Assembly: GCA_015178975.1 (NCBI GenBank)
Contig: WHVD01000053.1
Location: 310,001-374,000, forward strand
DNA from: Hysterangium stoloniferum
Lineage: Eukaryota > Basidiomycota > Agaricomycetes > Hysterangiales > Hysterangiaceae
Reading direction: 5' to 3'
Length of the DNA stretch: 64,000 bases
The notes under the pieces were generated by a model. It was not told where the DNA came from, did no database searches, and saw only the letters and a program-made list of their open reading frames with translations. Every line of letters begins with the position of its first letter. Positions within the stretch are counted from its first letter, which is position 1. Below are positions 32,264-43,472 of the stretch, one piece after another. The translations under genes were made by a program, and so were the position numbers.

Positions 32264-33184
32264 ATGATGGAAAATTTGCAAAATTCACTGGCTATATCAT
32301 GCAAGTATGGCAATGCAAGCATGTTTATTACTATGACAGCCAACCCCAAATGGAGGAAAATAACTGAAGCACTTCTTCCAGGCCAAACTGCAGCCAATCG
32401 CCCAGATATAGTGTCATGTGCTTTTGCATTGAAAAAGGCACACTTGCTCCACCTCATTATGAAGAAACATTACCTTGGCAAAACAGTTGCCTGTGTCCAT
32501 ACCATTGAATTTCAGAAGCATGGATTCCCTCACATGCATTTGCTCATATGGTTTGAAGAGGGGGCAAAACTTCGGACTCCTGCAGAAGTTGATTCTATGA
32601 TATCTGCAGAGTTTCCAGATAAAGATGAGCATCCAAAACTTTACAAGTTGGTATCTGAGCTCATGACTCATGTATGTGGTGAAAAATATATCAAAGATAA
32701 CAAATGTACAAAGCATTTTCCCAAGCTCTTTCGTGAATCTACAAGTATTAATGAAGATGGCTATTCAAAGTACCACCGTAGAAATGATGGCAGAAAACAT
32801 AAAGTCAGAGGTCATGAGCTAGACAATGGACATGTTGTCCCTTACTGTGCTGCCCTTCTTCTCATTCTGGAATGTCATATCAATGTTGAGATGACTTTTA
32901 ATGTTCGCTCTATTAAATATATTCACAAGTATATATACAAAGGACATGATCTTACAACAATGGAGTTCGGAAAGAACAAGGATGAAATTCAACAATATAT
33001 TGATGCCTGCTATGTCAGTGCACATGAAGCATTTTGGAGACTTTTGGAAAATGAGATACATACTCAAATTCCTGCTGTCATAGCCCTCCCTGTGCATTTA
33101 GAGAATCAACAGTCAGTTATCTTTGATGGCATGGAGGGTCCAGAAGAGGCTTTGGATGCTGCCCATCATTCCAAGACAAGTTGA
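32264..33184 (+). pseudogene. Helitron-2 Rep (HUH/Y2) domain
   Basis: Rolling-circle replication initiator domain. It begins in SLAISCKYGNASMFITMTAN, shows the HUH metal-binding motif in FPHMHLLIWFEEG (about 32526) and the Tyr region IKYIHKYIYKGHD (about 32910). ACYVSAHEAFWRLLENEIH is a Helitron-typical block after it. HUH endonucleases nick one DNA strand through the tyrosines. The frame ends at TGA 33182 because of a local shift; the following frame continues as LMAYFEANSKN. Confidence 0.92.
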
Positions 33185-33903
33185 TGGCATACTTTGAGGC
33201 CAATTCTAAAAATACAATAGGCCTTAATGGTAGAGCAGCCAATTCACTTCACTATGTTGAGTTTCCTGAATTCTTCACATGGAATTCAAAAAACAGAAGA
33301 TGGAATACAAGGAAAAAGGGATTTGCCATTGGACATATTCATTTTGCAGGACACTCAAGTGGTCCAAGGTTCTTCCTACATACTTTACTCACAGTTGTCA
33401 AGGGGGAAACTTCTCATGAAGATCTCAGGACCTATGAAGGACAGGTATATCCTTCCTTCCAAGCGGCCTGTATGGCACGTGGTCTACTTGAAGATGAGAA
33501 AGAATGGAAGTTGTGTCTTCAAGAGGCAAAGGCTATGCAGACTGGATCTCAATTAAGGAGACTGTTTGCTACTATTCTCAGCCAATGCTTTCCTTCTGAT
33601 CCAGCTGCACTCTGGCATGAATTCAAAGCAGACATTTGTGATGACTTGAAACACTATCTTCAGACACATCTTTATCAACCAAATCAACCAGCCCCATCTG
33701 ATGAAATTCTTTGTACAAGTGGGAAACTACTCTCAGAGTACCCTCATATGCCTCAATTTACAGAGCTATGGGAAGATAGAGTGGGAAATCGATTCATCAA
33801 TGAACAGAGGGCTTATGACCAGGCAACTGAGCAAATAAAACCAGATATAGGGCCAGAGGGTTGCATACAATCAAATTATGGATGCTGTCATTGCAAGGCA
33901 TGA
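33181..33903 (+). pseudogene. Helitron-2 Rep-helicase linker
   Basis: Region between Rep and helicase: FFTWNSKNRRWNTRKKG, GPRFFLHTLLTVVKG, SFQAACMARGLLEDEKEWK and LRRLFATILSQCFPSDP, all Helitron-typical. It ends HMPQFTELWEDRVGNRF before a frameshift near 33865. Together with its neighbours it would have formed one long RepHel protein. Confidence 0.88.
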
Positions 33904-35226
33904 AACTGAAGTAGATGGAAAGCTTTTCTTTTTGAATGGACCTGGGGGTATGGGAAATCATTTGTTTGGAATACTTTGGCACATGCCTGCAGAGGCAAAA
34001 AACTCATTGTACTCTGTGTTGCCTCCTCTGGCATTGCTTCACTTATTCTGAGTGGTGGGTGGACATATCACAGCATGTTTCAAATCCCCGTTGAAGTTGA
34101 TGAGAAATCCATGTGTACAATGAAGAAAGGTTCAGATAAGGCAAATCTAATGAAAGAGGTCAGCCTTATTATTTGGGATGAGGTTCCAATGCAGAATCAC
34201 TTTGCCTGTGAGGCAGTAGATCGGAGCCTTAGAGATATCCTTAACAAGGATATTCCTTCTGGAGGCATTACAGTAGCTTGGGGTGGTGACTTTCAACAGA
34301 CATTGCCTGTCATTCCTAAAGGTTCAAAAGAAGATATTATTGGTGCATGTATCTCACAGTCTCACCTTTGGCACAATATCAAGATTTTGTTTTTGACTGA
34401 GAATATGCATGTAGATCCTACTGATCAAGAGAGTGCTGTTTTTGCTCAGTGGCTTTTGGATATTGGACATGGAAAGGACATGCCTCTTGATCACATGTTT
34501 AAAGTCCCTGAACACATGCTATGTGGAACAACAGTGGATAATTTAGTCTCAACTATTTATCCAAACATACATGATCCTGAGGTTCTTACTGATGAGTTTT
34601 TCTTGGAGCGGGCCATTCTCTGTCCTCGAAATACAGATGTAGATCAAATCAATGACATGCTCTTTGAAAAATTCCCAGGGATTGGGAAAACCTACCACAG
34701 TGCAGACAGTGTCAAAGATGGAGTCAATGAGACATTATATCCTCCTTAGTACTTAAACTCAATCAACTTTGGAGGATTGCCACCAAGTAAATTGCATTTG
34801 AAACCTGGAGTGCCATTGATGCTGCTTCAAAACTTGGATCCAGGACAAGGACTCTGTAATGGAACAAGACTCTGGTTAATACAAATGACTCACAGAGTAC
34901 TTCAAGTGAAGATCATTACAGGACCTTCAGCAGGAGAGCTGGCATTCATCTCCCAAATAACAATTATTTCAACTACAAAACAAGTGCCATTTGAACTGCA
35001 TCATGGGCAGTTTCCAGTCAGGCTAGCATTTTCTATGACTATCAATAAGTCACAGGGCCAATCTTTAAAATTAGTTGGATTGTATCTGCATAGTCCTGTG
35101 TTCTCACATGGACAGTTTTATGTTGGTGTTTCAAGAGGGACAAATTGGGGAAGAGTAAAAATTTTACTCCATGATACTGATATGACTGCAAATGTAGTGT
35201 TTAAGGATGTTATTATTGATCCATGA
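33904..35226 (+). pseudogene. Helitron-2 PIF1-like helicase
   Basis: ATP-dependent 5'-3' helicase domain. Walker A begins GPGGMG at about 33940 but a base is lost before the Lys-Ser, so the frame changes at the nucleotide-binding loop. Then come VASSGIASLILSGG, Walker B LIIWDEVPMQ, AWGGDFQQTLPV, the DIGHGKDMPLD block, PGVPLMLLQNLDPGQG and the C-terminal [14 protein letters not shown] and FYVGVSRGT motifs. A TAG lies in PP-stop-YLNSINFGG near 34747. Confidence 0.92.
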
Positions 35227-35719
35227 GTAAGTATTCACTAAGGTTCCAAAGGAGACTGACTTATATTTTTTAGGTTCAGTGAATTTACAAAAGTATATAG
35301 TATATATAATTCTGAATAATGTAAAATTTAATCACTTTAACATAAATTTCTGAATGAATAAATGGGAAGCTGGAATATACAGAAGTGGTCACAGAAGGTA
35401 ATACAAACTGCTGATGTAGTGTTTAAAGACATTATTATTGATCCACCAGTTGCAAAGTGACTGAGTAAGTTGTGGGATGGTAGCATGGTGGGGACTTGCC
35501 CCCCACAGGTCACAGCCTTGTGTGTTCAGGGTCATGATCTTGCTGAAAGATGACATCACCTACATATTTTCCATAATAGCTGAGGCTGGCTTGAAGGTCC
35601 TCCTCCATAATCTTGAGATAAAGGTCCCCATCCATTCTCTCATCTATCTTGAAAGAATCCCCACATCCTTCCCACAGCATGTAGCCCCATAACATCACAA
35701 ATCCTTCTCCAAACCTCAC

Positions 35720-35916
35720 AAAATATCCCTTCAATGAGTCTCCTATATATAAATATTTGTATTATTTCCATATTTGGAGCTTCTGTAATGGCACTATATT
35801 TCCATAATATAAATATGATAGAGCATATTCACAAATATCTTTAATAATTTTGCATTTTTATTCTCTGAGTTATCAGATGTAAATCTGAAGTACCAAACAT
35901 TAGAAGGGTTATTCCC
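35720..35916. repeat. Solo Tc1 terminal module (MITE-like) inside Tc1-2
   Basis: About 197 bp with inverted ends (AAATATCCCTTCAATG and CATTAGAAGGGTTATT), similar throughout to the module at 37519-37726. It replaces roughly 80 codons of the transposase. Confidence 0.75.
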
Positions 35917-36302
35917 AACCATATTAAGACTATTGTGCACAGTTTGGGTACAGATGGACTGGTTGGTGACATTCCTAAGAGCTTTAGCCACATCAACAGC
36001 AGTGTCAGCCTCCCCAGAGCTGATGAGATGCTGTGCATAGTGAATATTGATAGGGGAAAGCTTGGAGGGATGACCACCAATGGACTTTGAGAGATGACAA
36101 CAATGATTGGAGTGAAGTCTAGAGACTGTGACAATGCCATGGCCAGTAGAAGCTGCAATGTGGCTAGCTGTATGGCCAGCATCAAGCAGTGAGAGGATAT
36201 GATTCTGGTTGGCAAGAGACAAAGTGCATATTTTGGGAATTGGGGCATTGCTAGTTGCTAAAGGCCATGTATTTATACTCCAGCACAATGTGGTCATGTG
36301 AC

Positions 36303-37411
36303 CCCCCTCATCATTTACACTGATGGCTCCCACCACAAAGGACATGGCAACTCCCACTGTACAGGTGCCAGTTACTCCATCCACCACCTTGGTGCCCCCA
36401 TCCAAAAGCATCAAATCAGCCTGGGCAAATGGGCAGGCATCTATGATGCCAAGATGTTTTCCCTAGCAAGCACCTGTGCTGCTTTGCCCATCATCACCCC
36501 TGACCTTCCCAAAATCAAGCACTTCCTATTTTTCTCCAACAACCAAGCCGCCCTGAGGTCCATTGATGACCTCTCAGACCACCCTGCCCAGGGTGCTTCC
36601 ATTATATTCCAGGAACACATTGACTCACTACTATCTGACCCTTCCCACCATGTCTCCCTCTCCTGGATCCCTGGGAACCACAGCTTCCATGGCAATGAAG
36701 AGGCCGACACCCTTGCAAAAGTGGCAGTCAACTTCCACCCCCCCCCCCCCCCTCCTCCATTCCACCACTTCTTGGGCTCTGGAGCATGTGAAAGTGTGTG
36801 CTCTGATGCACTGGCACAAAGATTGGCTCTGCCTCCCCCGCACCAACCTTGCTGCCATAGCTCTCGACAAACCCCCTGCCCTGCAACTATCAAAGTTCCA
36901 CCAGGACTATGGATGGCCTGCCATATCCATACTTGCATCATCCAGGCCATCATTGGCCATGGTTTCTTTGGCGAGTACTACCACTGATTTCTCCCTGACC
37001 TACCCTCATCCTGCCCCTGTGGCATAGTGGTCATTCAGTCCTGCCTCTACATCTTGACTGAGTGCCCTCTATATGAGATACACCGCCACTCCTAATTGAT
37101 GCCTCTCAGGACCTGTCTCCCTCCACCATCCTCAGAACCCATAAAGGGCTCACCACTCTAGGAAAATTTATTGATGCCTCAAATGCCTTTGGCAAGATGA
37201 GCCCCCCTTGGTTCTTCTCTTTTTCTTTTCTCTTTCTTCCTTTGCCCACTCACCCTCCCCCCACTCTACAATTGACCCACATACCCACACCTACTCACCC
37301 TAGTGTCTACATACAGTACCTATCCACCTACCATTCGGGTACCTGCTCCAACTGCTATGTATCTATATTATGTGATGTGGTATACAAATGTATTAAAAAA
37401 TAAAAATAAAA
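36303..37411 (+). pseudogene. 5'-truncated LINE 3' end with RNase H (LINE-1)
   Basis: Non-LTR retrotransposon fragment flanked by a 16-bp duplication, AATGTGGTCATGTGAC, before (ending 36302) and after (37412-37427). It encodes an RNase H domain: LIIYTDGSHH, KMFSLASTCAAL, LFFSNNQAALRSIDD and HVSLSWIPGNHSFHGNEEAD, the catalytic Asp/Glu/Asp pattern. A Pro run follows, then a C-terminal CPCG...ECPLYEIHRH zinc-type segment interrupted by stops. The A-rich tail is at 37393-37411. 5' truncation plus long target duplication is the normal LINE signature. Confidence 0.9.
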
Positions 37412-37518
37412 AATGTGGTCATGTGACATCACATGATTTTGTTGATAGGACCAAGTTGGAGGTGAACAATCAACAAGGTCACATGACTATAAGCATTTAT
37501 AGTCATCAAGGCTGCCAG

Positions 37519-37726
37519 CCAAAAAACCCTTCCAATGAGCCTCCTGTATATAAATATTTGTAGTATTTCCATATTTGGAGAGTATGAAATGGCATTGTAT
37601 CTCAACAATCTAGATATGATAGAGCATATTCACAAATATGTTTGAAATTTTTGAAATTTTATCCTCTGAGTTATCAAGGATATACATCTGAAGTACCAGA
37701 CATTGGAAGAGTTTTTTGAATCACTG
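37519..37726 (-). repeat. Terminal module of Tc1-2
   Basis: 208 bp ending CTG next to TA. Inner inverted repeat AAAAAACCCTTCCAATG (37521) against CATTGGAAGAGTTTTTT (37701). Confidence 0.8.
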
Positions 37727-37728
37727 TA

Positions 37729-38582
37729 TGCCATGATTGGGACTTGCCCAGATCTTGCTTTCACAGTAGGGGGTGCTTAGCTAGCACTGCATGAATCCTG
37801 GAAAGGACCACAACAAGGCCATCTAACATGTCTTGCACCTAAAAGGTTCCTCAAATATAGAGATCATATACAAAAGGTCTGGAAATACAAAAGTTAGTGG
37901 GTATGTTGATGCAGACTGGGCAACAGACAAATATGACTGACATTCACTTACTGGTTATGTTTTCTTGCTCACTGGGGGCGCTGCAAGCTGGAGTTCAAAG
38001 AAGCAATCTTCAACTGCTCAATCCAATACTGAAGTGGAATATATGGCAGCAGTGCATGTGGGAAGGAAGCACTATGGCTCAGAAACTTCATGCAAGAAAT
38101 AGGTTTTGTTCAAGACTTACCTACCATGCTCTATGTAGACAATCAGTCTGCCATCACTCTTGCAAAGAATCTGGAGTCCCACAGTTGAATGAAGCACATC
38201 AGTGTATGCTATTACTTCATACATATGTTGGAATATGTGGTTCAGAACCCTAAGTACCCACATGTATCCATAGTAGTCCTTATCCATGGCTTTGGTTCTG
38301 TCCACCATGCGGTCAATCTGAGTCTGAGTTTGAGTATGAGTGGTGGTCTATTTGTCCACTAGGGTCACTATTCTGTGCCCCAATCCCCCTTCCCTTCTTT
38401 CATTCTAACAACATAAACATGTTGAAGCTGGCAAAATTGAATTGTCATATGTTCCAACAACAGATCAAATTGCAGATGCACTTACTGTACCAAGGGGTTG
38501 GTAAAAGTCAAGCTAGACAAGTTGATTGTTGGAATGGGTTTGAAGAAGATTGCAAGTGTTGTGAATGTGCAGTGAGTGAGCA
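37729..38582 (+). pseudogene. Copia-H RNase H region, 3' part of copia element
   Basis: Begins AMIGTCPDLAF directly after the Tc1-2 TA, then the copia RNase H signatures: DADWATDK, SLTGYVF, SWSSKKQSSTAQSNTEVEYMAA and LYVDNQSAITLAKN. The domain is split by solo LTR-E (38226-38410) and resumes IELSYVPTTDQIADALT. Several single-base breaks are present. The matching RT half is at 57141-60130 on the other strand. A purine-rich GTGCAGTGAGTGAGCA before 38583 is a plausible polypurine tract. Confidence 0.88.
38226..38410 (+). mobile_element. Solo LTR-E in copia RNase H
   Basis: 185 bp, TGTTGGAATATGTGG...CATTCTAACA, flanked by ACATA (38221-38225, 38411-38415). Same family and length as the two LTRs of the element at 55417-56538. 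Confidence 0.95.
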
Positions 38583-38894
38583 TGTTGGAATATAATATGA
38601 TGTGTCTGCATCACATGCCTGTTTTGGTCCACTACAGTCCACAACCTCCACATACATTCATGTATGCAACATCAAAAGCATTATATATGCTATAAGTCTG
38701 AGTTAGAAAGTTTTCCGAAGTTGTCATTTACATACCACAAGACTGAGGTTAGTACATGTTTATTAAATAATGAACAATAACTAATTACTGATACTTTTAT
38801 TAGTATTGTTGTTATAGGTTAGCCATTATAGAATCCAGTTCTCGTTTACACACTACGAGACTGAGTATTGTTGTTATAGCTTCATATCTGAACA
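38583..38894 (+). repeat. LTR-H, 3' LTR of copia-H
   Basis: TGTTGGAATATAATATG to ATCTGAACA, followed by ATTAC (38895-38899). The minus-strand counterpart starts at 60449, where it is preceded by the same ATTAC. It contains a duplicated TTTACA...ACGAGACTGAG phrase. Confidence 0.8.
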
Positions 38895-38899
38895 ATTAC

Positions 38900-39230
38900 A
38901 ACATCACAGATGTCACACCACATACACTTCAAATGGGTACCCAGACATCAAGGAATCAAAGGAAATGAGCTGGCTGACAATCATGCTAAAGCTGCCACCA
39001 AAGCATCATGCTCAATGAATGACTCACTCCCCCCCCAGTTTACACAAATGTCCACCAACCAGCATTGCAGCTCTAAAAGCCACTCGCAAAACCATGTTAA
39101 TCCCCAAACGGCCCAAAATGTGAAAGCTCTCTGCCAGATACCCCCAAATGACAAAGATTGATAACACCCTACCAGGTGTATCCCATGCTCTAGTCCTCCT
39201 TTACCTTTACCTTCTTTTTTTCTTCTTCCC
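38900..39230 (+). pseudogene. LINE-2 RNase H, C-terminal half
   Basis: HIHFKWVPRHQGIKGNELAD is the last catalytic block of a LINE RNase H, ending at a stop at 39159. The N-terminal half lies on the minus strand at 60455-60732. The copia-H insertion and a later rearrangement separate them. Short, without A tail in view. Confidence 0.85.
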
Positions 39231-39722
39231 AAAACAGTAGATATACTTCATATACTTCACTAGCCACTATGTAATTACAGTAGCACAGTGCACCATAAGC
39301 ACATCGGCGCTTCAAGCACTCTAATTGAATCCTCTCTCTCTCTCTATCATTAATTCGTGGCCGATGAATGGCGTGCGTTAACCGAAGTTTATTTGCCATC
39401 TATTATCCTTTTTCCATTTCTACAGCTACCAACGTCCCTTGCCAGTAGCCTTTTAGGCTGTCCTTTTGTAAAAGACTGCACTTAATTTCGTAGATGGTTT
39501 TGTGGAAAACTTGACAGTTTTTGTAGAAGACTTTTTAGCTGTTGCAGCTCTCAGTTCTCCCAGTGACGAAGGTGCCTCGATCCAAATGGATGTTGAACCA
39601 TGTCCCGCTACAGAAGTCTCAGACTGTCATTCTTGCCACCGGTTAGATAAGATGATGGGGGGGGAAACTTAGTGAGTATGGAGCCTATTTGAGACAATTT
39701 TTGAACGGACGACGATGCTGAC
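39231..39722. other. No gene seen
   Basis: Contains a CT microsatellite (39331-39346) and CpG-bearing unique-looking sequence around 39300-39560. It may be the leader of the Helitron fragment downstream. Confidence 0.45.
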
Positions 39723-40970
39723 GTGCATTTACATTTACGACGAATACAGCGGATTATACACTCTGTGTGTACCTCAAACCTGAAGTTGATTTTTTGCGCA
39801 CATATTGGCAGAAGAGCAGTCACTGCTTTACAAGTTCAGGCAGCTGCCCTTCCATTACAACAGGCACCCTCCCAGAATCCTCAGATTATTCCTGCTCCTC
39901 CTATCTTACCTTTAGATCATGTTCCTATTCCTCCTGTTGTTCCTGTACCAATGGATGAGGATGCATTACCATTACCACATATTTCTGAGGCTGCTCAACC
40001 TGTTCCACCACCTCCTGAACCCCCTGGGCCACTTCCCTGGCCAGATATCCAATTGATGAGGACAATGCACAGATGCAACCACATTATCTGGGAACAATGA
40101 CTGTAAAGTGTTCAAAATGCAATGCACTACATTGGATGGCAGAGCATCTTTCCAATTCCTCTAATAACAATCCTCTTTTTGGAGGTTGTTGTCTTTCTGG
40201 AAAGATTAGATTACCTATACTTGAAGATGTCCCTCAACCATTACATTATATACTAGAGAATCCTGAGGATGTTGATTCTAAAGAGTTTTGTAAAAAATAT
40301 CCAGGCATGTAATTCTGCTTTAGCATTTACTTCCCCTAGGTGCTACAATGGACAGGTCATTACTTGATGGGGAATGTGGTCCTTATGTCTTAAAGCTCCA
40401 TGGGGAACTTAGACATACTGTAATCATGGTGCTCTCATTCCTAATGAGGGTCAGACACCTTCCTATGCTCAGATCTACTTTTATGAAGCAGATGCTGCAT
40501 TAGAGCATAGATATACACATAACCAGGACAAAAGAATTAATGCTACAACCCTTTCTGGATACAGGATATGATGTTAGAATTTAATCCTTTTGTTCACATC
40601 TATAAACAGGCCATGACACATCTGAGAGACCAACCAATCACTCCTCAGCTTCAGGTCAGGCTGACATATAAGGCTCATACTGATCCAAGATGATACAACA
40701 TTCCAACAGGGGATGAATTGGCAGTCATTCTCCCAGGGGATGGTACTTCTACTGACAGAAGAGACATTGTGCTTAATTATCAAGGTGGAGGATTTAGAAG
40801 AATATTTGAAACTAATCCTTTATATGCCCCACTCCATTATGTGCTAATCTTTCCAAGAGGAGAGCGAGGCTGGAGTTAAGATATTCCCTATGCAGAGGAA
40901 CCACTCCCTGCTGAGATAGCCCCAGTCCCAGCAGCTATTAAGGAGATTGGTCCAGAGCCAGAAGTCCTTG
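39723..40970 (+). pseudogene. Helitron-4 N-terminal half
   Basis: A Pro-rich N-terminus (APPILPLDHVPIPPVVPVPM) is followed by the Helitron N-terminal zinc region CSKCNALHWMAEHLSNSS...FGGCCLSGKIRLP at about 40090-40215. The block LIPNEGQTPSYAQIYF and ALEHRYTHNQDKR follows, then the NPFVHIYKQAMTHLRDQP segment and LAVILPGDGTSTDRRDIVL, in alternating frames. It stops at DIPYAEEPLPAE, before Rep. This is the part missing from Helitron-2. A stretch that resembles transporter coding sequence begins immediately after it. Confidence 0.85.
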
Positions 40971-40974
40971 AACA

Positions 40975-42870
40975 TGTACATACATTCACGCTAGGCTCAT
41001 GTCCCGTTACAGACAGGTGCCAGACTGGTCGGTCCTATCAATGTATATTTATCCACAACACTTTACTAAGCGCACTTCCTAGGTGGTATCTTGGTATTTT
41101 TCTAAGTATGTTTATGTTCGGAATTATTAGCATTGGTTAGTCATCTTTAAACAATGTCAGCCAGGCTTCAAGTGATGTGCAGAAACTAAATGTTTTGCCC
41201 TTAGAGGTTTGGCCTACGCAACTCATGAGTAGTTGCAATAATAGTATTATGTCTCCTCACAATAATAATTGTAGCCTGTGTGGGCGTTCTTCCTTGCCCT
41301 TTGCATTTGTGCGTTAAAACTCATATTAGTTGCTTCGATCTGGGTACTTATGAATATTCGTAGCCTTCGTATACATCATCCCCATCGGCATGATCCAGGC
41401 CATCACAAATCAACAAATTGGCTTAAAGTAACATTTCACTATAGTGAATTGAAATGATATGGCAGCGTTATCACAGAGCTTATCATTGGTTACGCTCTCC
41501 CTGGAAAGCCAGTTGGTGAGTCAAATGGATTCGGTGTAGTTCTATATTAACTCGCATTAGCTATGATGATGTTTAAGACATGGGGATATATTTCCATGAC
41601 TCAGACGTTGAAAATTACATCTGACTTCAAGCTTGGTGCGTAATAGAAGTGACGTGGCGTCGTAATCTTGGATCAAGTTCATTATTCTGCCACCTAGGCC
41701 ATTATATGAAGGTCCCTCCACCCTCGATGTTTTGGTGCCAGGCGAGCTCACCATATATCATTCTATCAACACTTGCTTATAATCTCTTAGGTGCTTCCTA
41801 CAATTGTTGCCAGAACTGTCCAACTTGGTGTCCAATCGTGGATGTTTACAAATATACCAAATATCTGTTCAACCACACCTCCTCAGAAAGATGGGTATGT
41901 AACAAATTGATTTTCCTAGAATCATCTTTATTCAAGCACTTCACCTTCTGTTTCTCAGTTTCCTCTGCCCCAACGTGCAAGTGTTCGGCGTGGCATCTAT
42001 TATTTGGGGTGTGATTGTGTTAAAATAATCTGGTAGCAAGGGAGAGCAAAGTGTGAGGACTCTCTATCTAGGAGTGAATGCCACTTAGGAGTAGAGCAGT
42101 GTGAAGTAAACCGATGCTATTGCTAGGCTTCCAGATGAGGATCCACTCCTCAACTGGGGTGAACTATATACTAGAATACATCGTCTGTGCACTGGTCTGT
42201 GCAGCAAACATGTGTCTGCAACATGGAACTAAGTGAACACTAAACTAAATATAACTATCACATGATGTGAACCGGTCAGATCTAATCAATCACAAGATGA
42301 GGTATGAGATCATCACTAATCGGAGTATCTCATACTCTAACAGATTGGCCCCACATGCCAATTCTCAAAAGGACAAATATAGTATCATGAGGATAAGGAC
42401 AACCATCTCTAATTCATCCTTGCTAATTATATTATAAAGCTCTCACATTCTTCTTCCTTGCGGGAACAATTTTACCGATCATCCCATATCTGATTACCAG
42501 GAACTACCCAGGTTCTGTCTTCAAGTATCTGAAGTATGAGAATTCCTATCATACAGTAATTATCCTTGTACTGACCTATGAGTTGAGCTTCCCTGTCATT
42601 TTCAATGGCACAGGTCACATTCCTCCAGCCACCACCGTCAACTACATCCTTTGGGCGATTGTTGATTCATATAAAACTCTTGTCATCCTTCTATGGGGTC
42701 TCATTCGTCTTATTATTTGATAGATTCCAACATGTCATTAGGAGACGCCATTTCAGCTGGTGGACAAAATATAACTGTAACTTATCCTTTTCTTTCTGGC
42801 ATCCTATCACTTTTACTCTTCGACAGACATCTTTCTGCTGCACTAGACAGCAGGGTGGCAATCAGTATTG
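40975..42870 (+). pseudogene. Partial OPT-family oligopeptide transporter gene with introns
   Basis: Host-type membrane transporter (OPT family, proton-coupled oligopeptide uptake), lacking its N-terminal half and its last part. Exon pieces in order: IHARLMSRYRQVPDWWYLGI, EVWPTQL, PVWAFFLAL, IPIGMIQAITNQQIGLNVIT, ELIIGYALPGKPVAMMMFKT, GHYMKVPPPSMFWCQ, RTVQLGVQSWMFTNIPNICS, PNVQVFGVASIIWGVIGP, LTFFFLAGTILPIIPYLI, NGTGHIPPATTVNYILWAI and QHVIRRRHFSWWTKYN. Introns of about 38-70 nt splice exactly, for example 41028-41082, 41136-41204 and 41428-41465. One exon is interrupted by solo LTR-F with a GATTG duplication. Small frame losses near 42430 and 42830 and the truncation mean it is not functional. 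It lies directly after a Helitron fragment, suggesting gene capture. Confidence 0.9.
42018..42342 (+). mobile_element. Solo LTR-F inside the OPT fragment
   Basis: 325 bp, TGTTAAAATAATCTGG...CTCTAACA, flanked by GATTG (42013-42017, 42343-42347). Removing it joins the codons of WGV-I-GP. Same family as 54595-54898. Confidence 0.93.
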
Positions 42871-42873
42871 TTC

Positions 42874-43341
42874 TCAGGGTAATTCAGGAAGAGGTGGAGC
42901 TACATTTCTCCCCCATAACCTTCTATTATTAAGAGGAGGAGGTGCAGGGACCCTAGCAGCCTGATCGAATAAGTCTCTCAATGCTCTCCTGCCCACTGAA
43001 ACAGGATGCTGGAATGCAGTGGATGATGATGCAAGCTGTGGTCCATCTGCCAATTGTGCACATATATTAGCTACAGCAGTGCTAGGAGTAAGAGTAGTAG
43101 GACCATCTATATTATGTGATGATCCAGCAATAGCAAATACATTCTGTTGATTGATAGGCAGACGATTGGCAGGACCATTGATATTATGTGATGACCCAGC
43201 AATAGCAAATGGATCCTGCTGATTGACAGGGAGAGAATTGGCAGGAGAGGCAAAGGCAAATGGTGTAGGAGCAGGATTAGCATTCTGCTGAGAATTACTA
43301 TCATGTTGCTGGTGATGCTCAGTGTGTGGGGTCATTACCAA
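42874..43341 (-). CDS. Hypothetical ORF with short internal repeats
   Basis: 155 codons, unrecognised. The middle holds two copies of a roughly 21-residue unit (LPVNQQDPFAIAGSSHNI and LPINQQNVFAIAGSSHNI). The N-terminus is His/Gln-rich. The C-terminus has ALRDLFDQAARVPAPPP. It abuts the point where OPT similarity ends, on the opposite strand. It may belong to a mobile element's low-complexity N-terminal region. Coding status is uncertain. Confidence 0.4.
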   Translation of the reverse strand: MVMTPHTEHHQQHDSNSQQNANPAPTPFAFASPANSLPVNQQDPFAIAGSSHNINGPANRLPINQQNVFAIAGSSHNIDGPTTLTPSTAVANICAQLADGPQLASSSTAFQHPVSVGRRALRDLFDQAARVPAPPPLNNRRLWGRNVAPPLPELP

Positions 43342-43472
43342 ATGCTGCTGATGGTCCTGAGCACATATATTTTCCCAATTGCATTCAGGTGTAGAAGGTT
43401 CAGAAGGTAGATCCCTAAAGTGGTGGATAGATTAGGCATTGAATAAAAAATAGGATAGACCTACATTACCAT

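Larger units (their letters stand above)
31752..35518 (+). mobile_element. Helitron-2 (Rep/helicase), decayed
   Basis: The most complete Helitron here. A Pro/acidic N-terminal stretch (EEIVPNLPEVVISQPEV) and the KLLQQYIVDAWAAAEKNRLSW block precede the Rep domain at 32264. The helicase runs to 35226 and a hairpin-bearing tail to about 35518. The N-terminal zinc region present at 40.1 kb is absent, so this copy is internally deleted or 5'-truncated. Frame breaks occur near 31990, 33180, 33870 and 33953. Exact 5' TC and 3' CTRR termini were not resolved. Confidence 0.85.
35510..37726 (-). mobile_element. Tc1-2: broken Tc1 element, minus strand, with LINE insertion
   Basis: Read from 37726 down: terminal module 37726-37519 (CAGTGATTCAAAAAAC, TA at 37727-37728), leader, LINE insertion, transposase N-terminus from about 36248 (ANQNHILSLLDAGHTASHIA ... 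VAKALRNVTNQSICTQTV), an internal terminal-module copy 35916-35720, then EGFVMLWGYMLWEG and VIFQQDHDPEH. The first catalytic Asp region is missing, replaced by the module copy, and the C-terminus is lost at 35510, where Helitron-2 ends. Confidence 0.85.
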
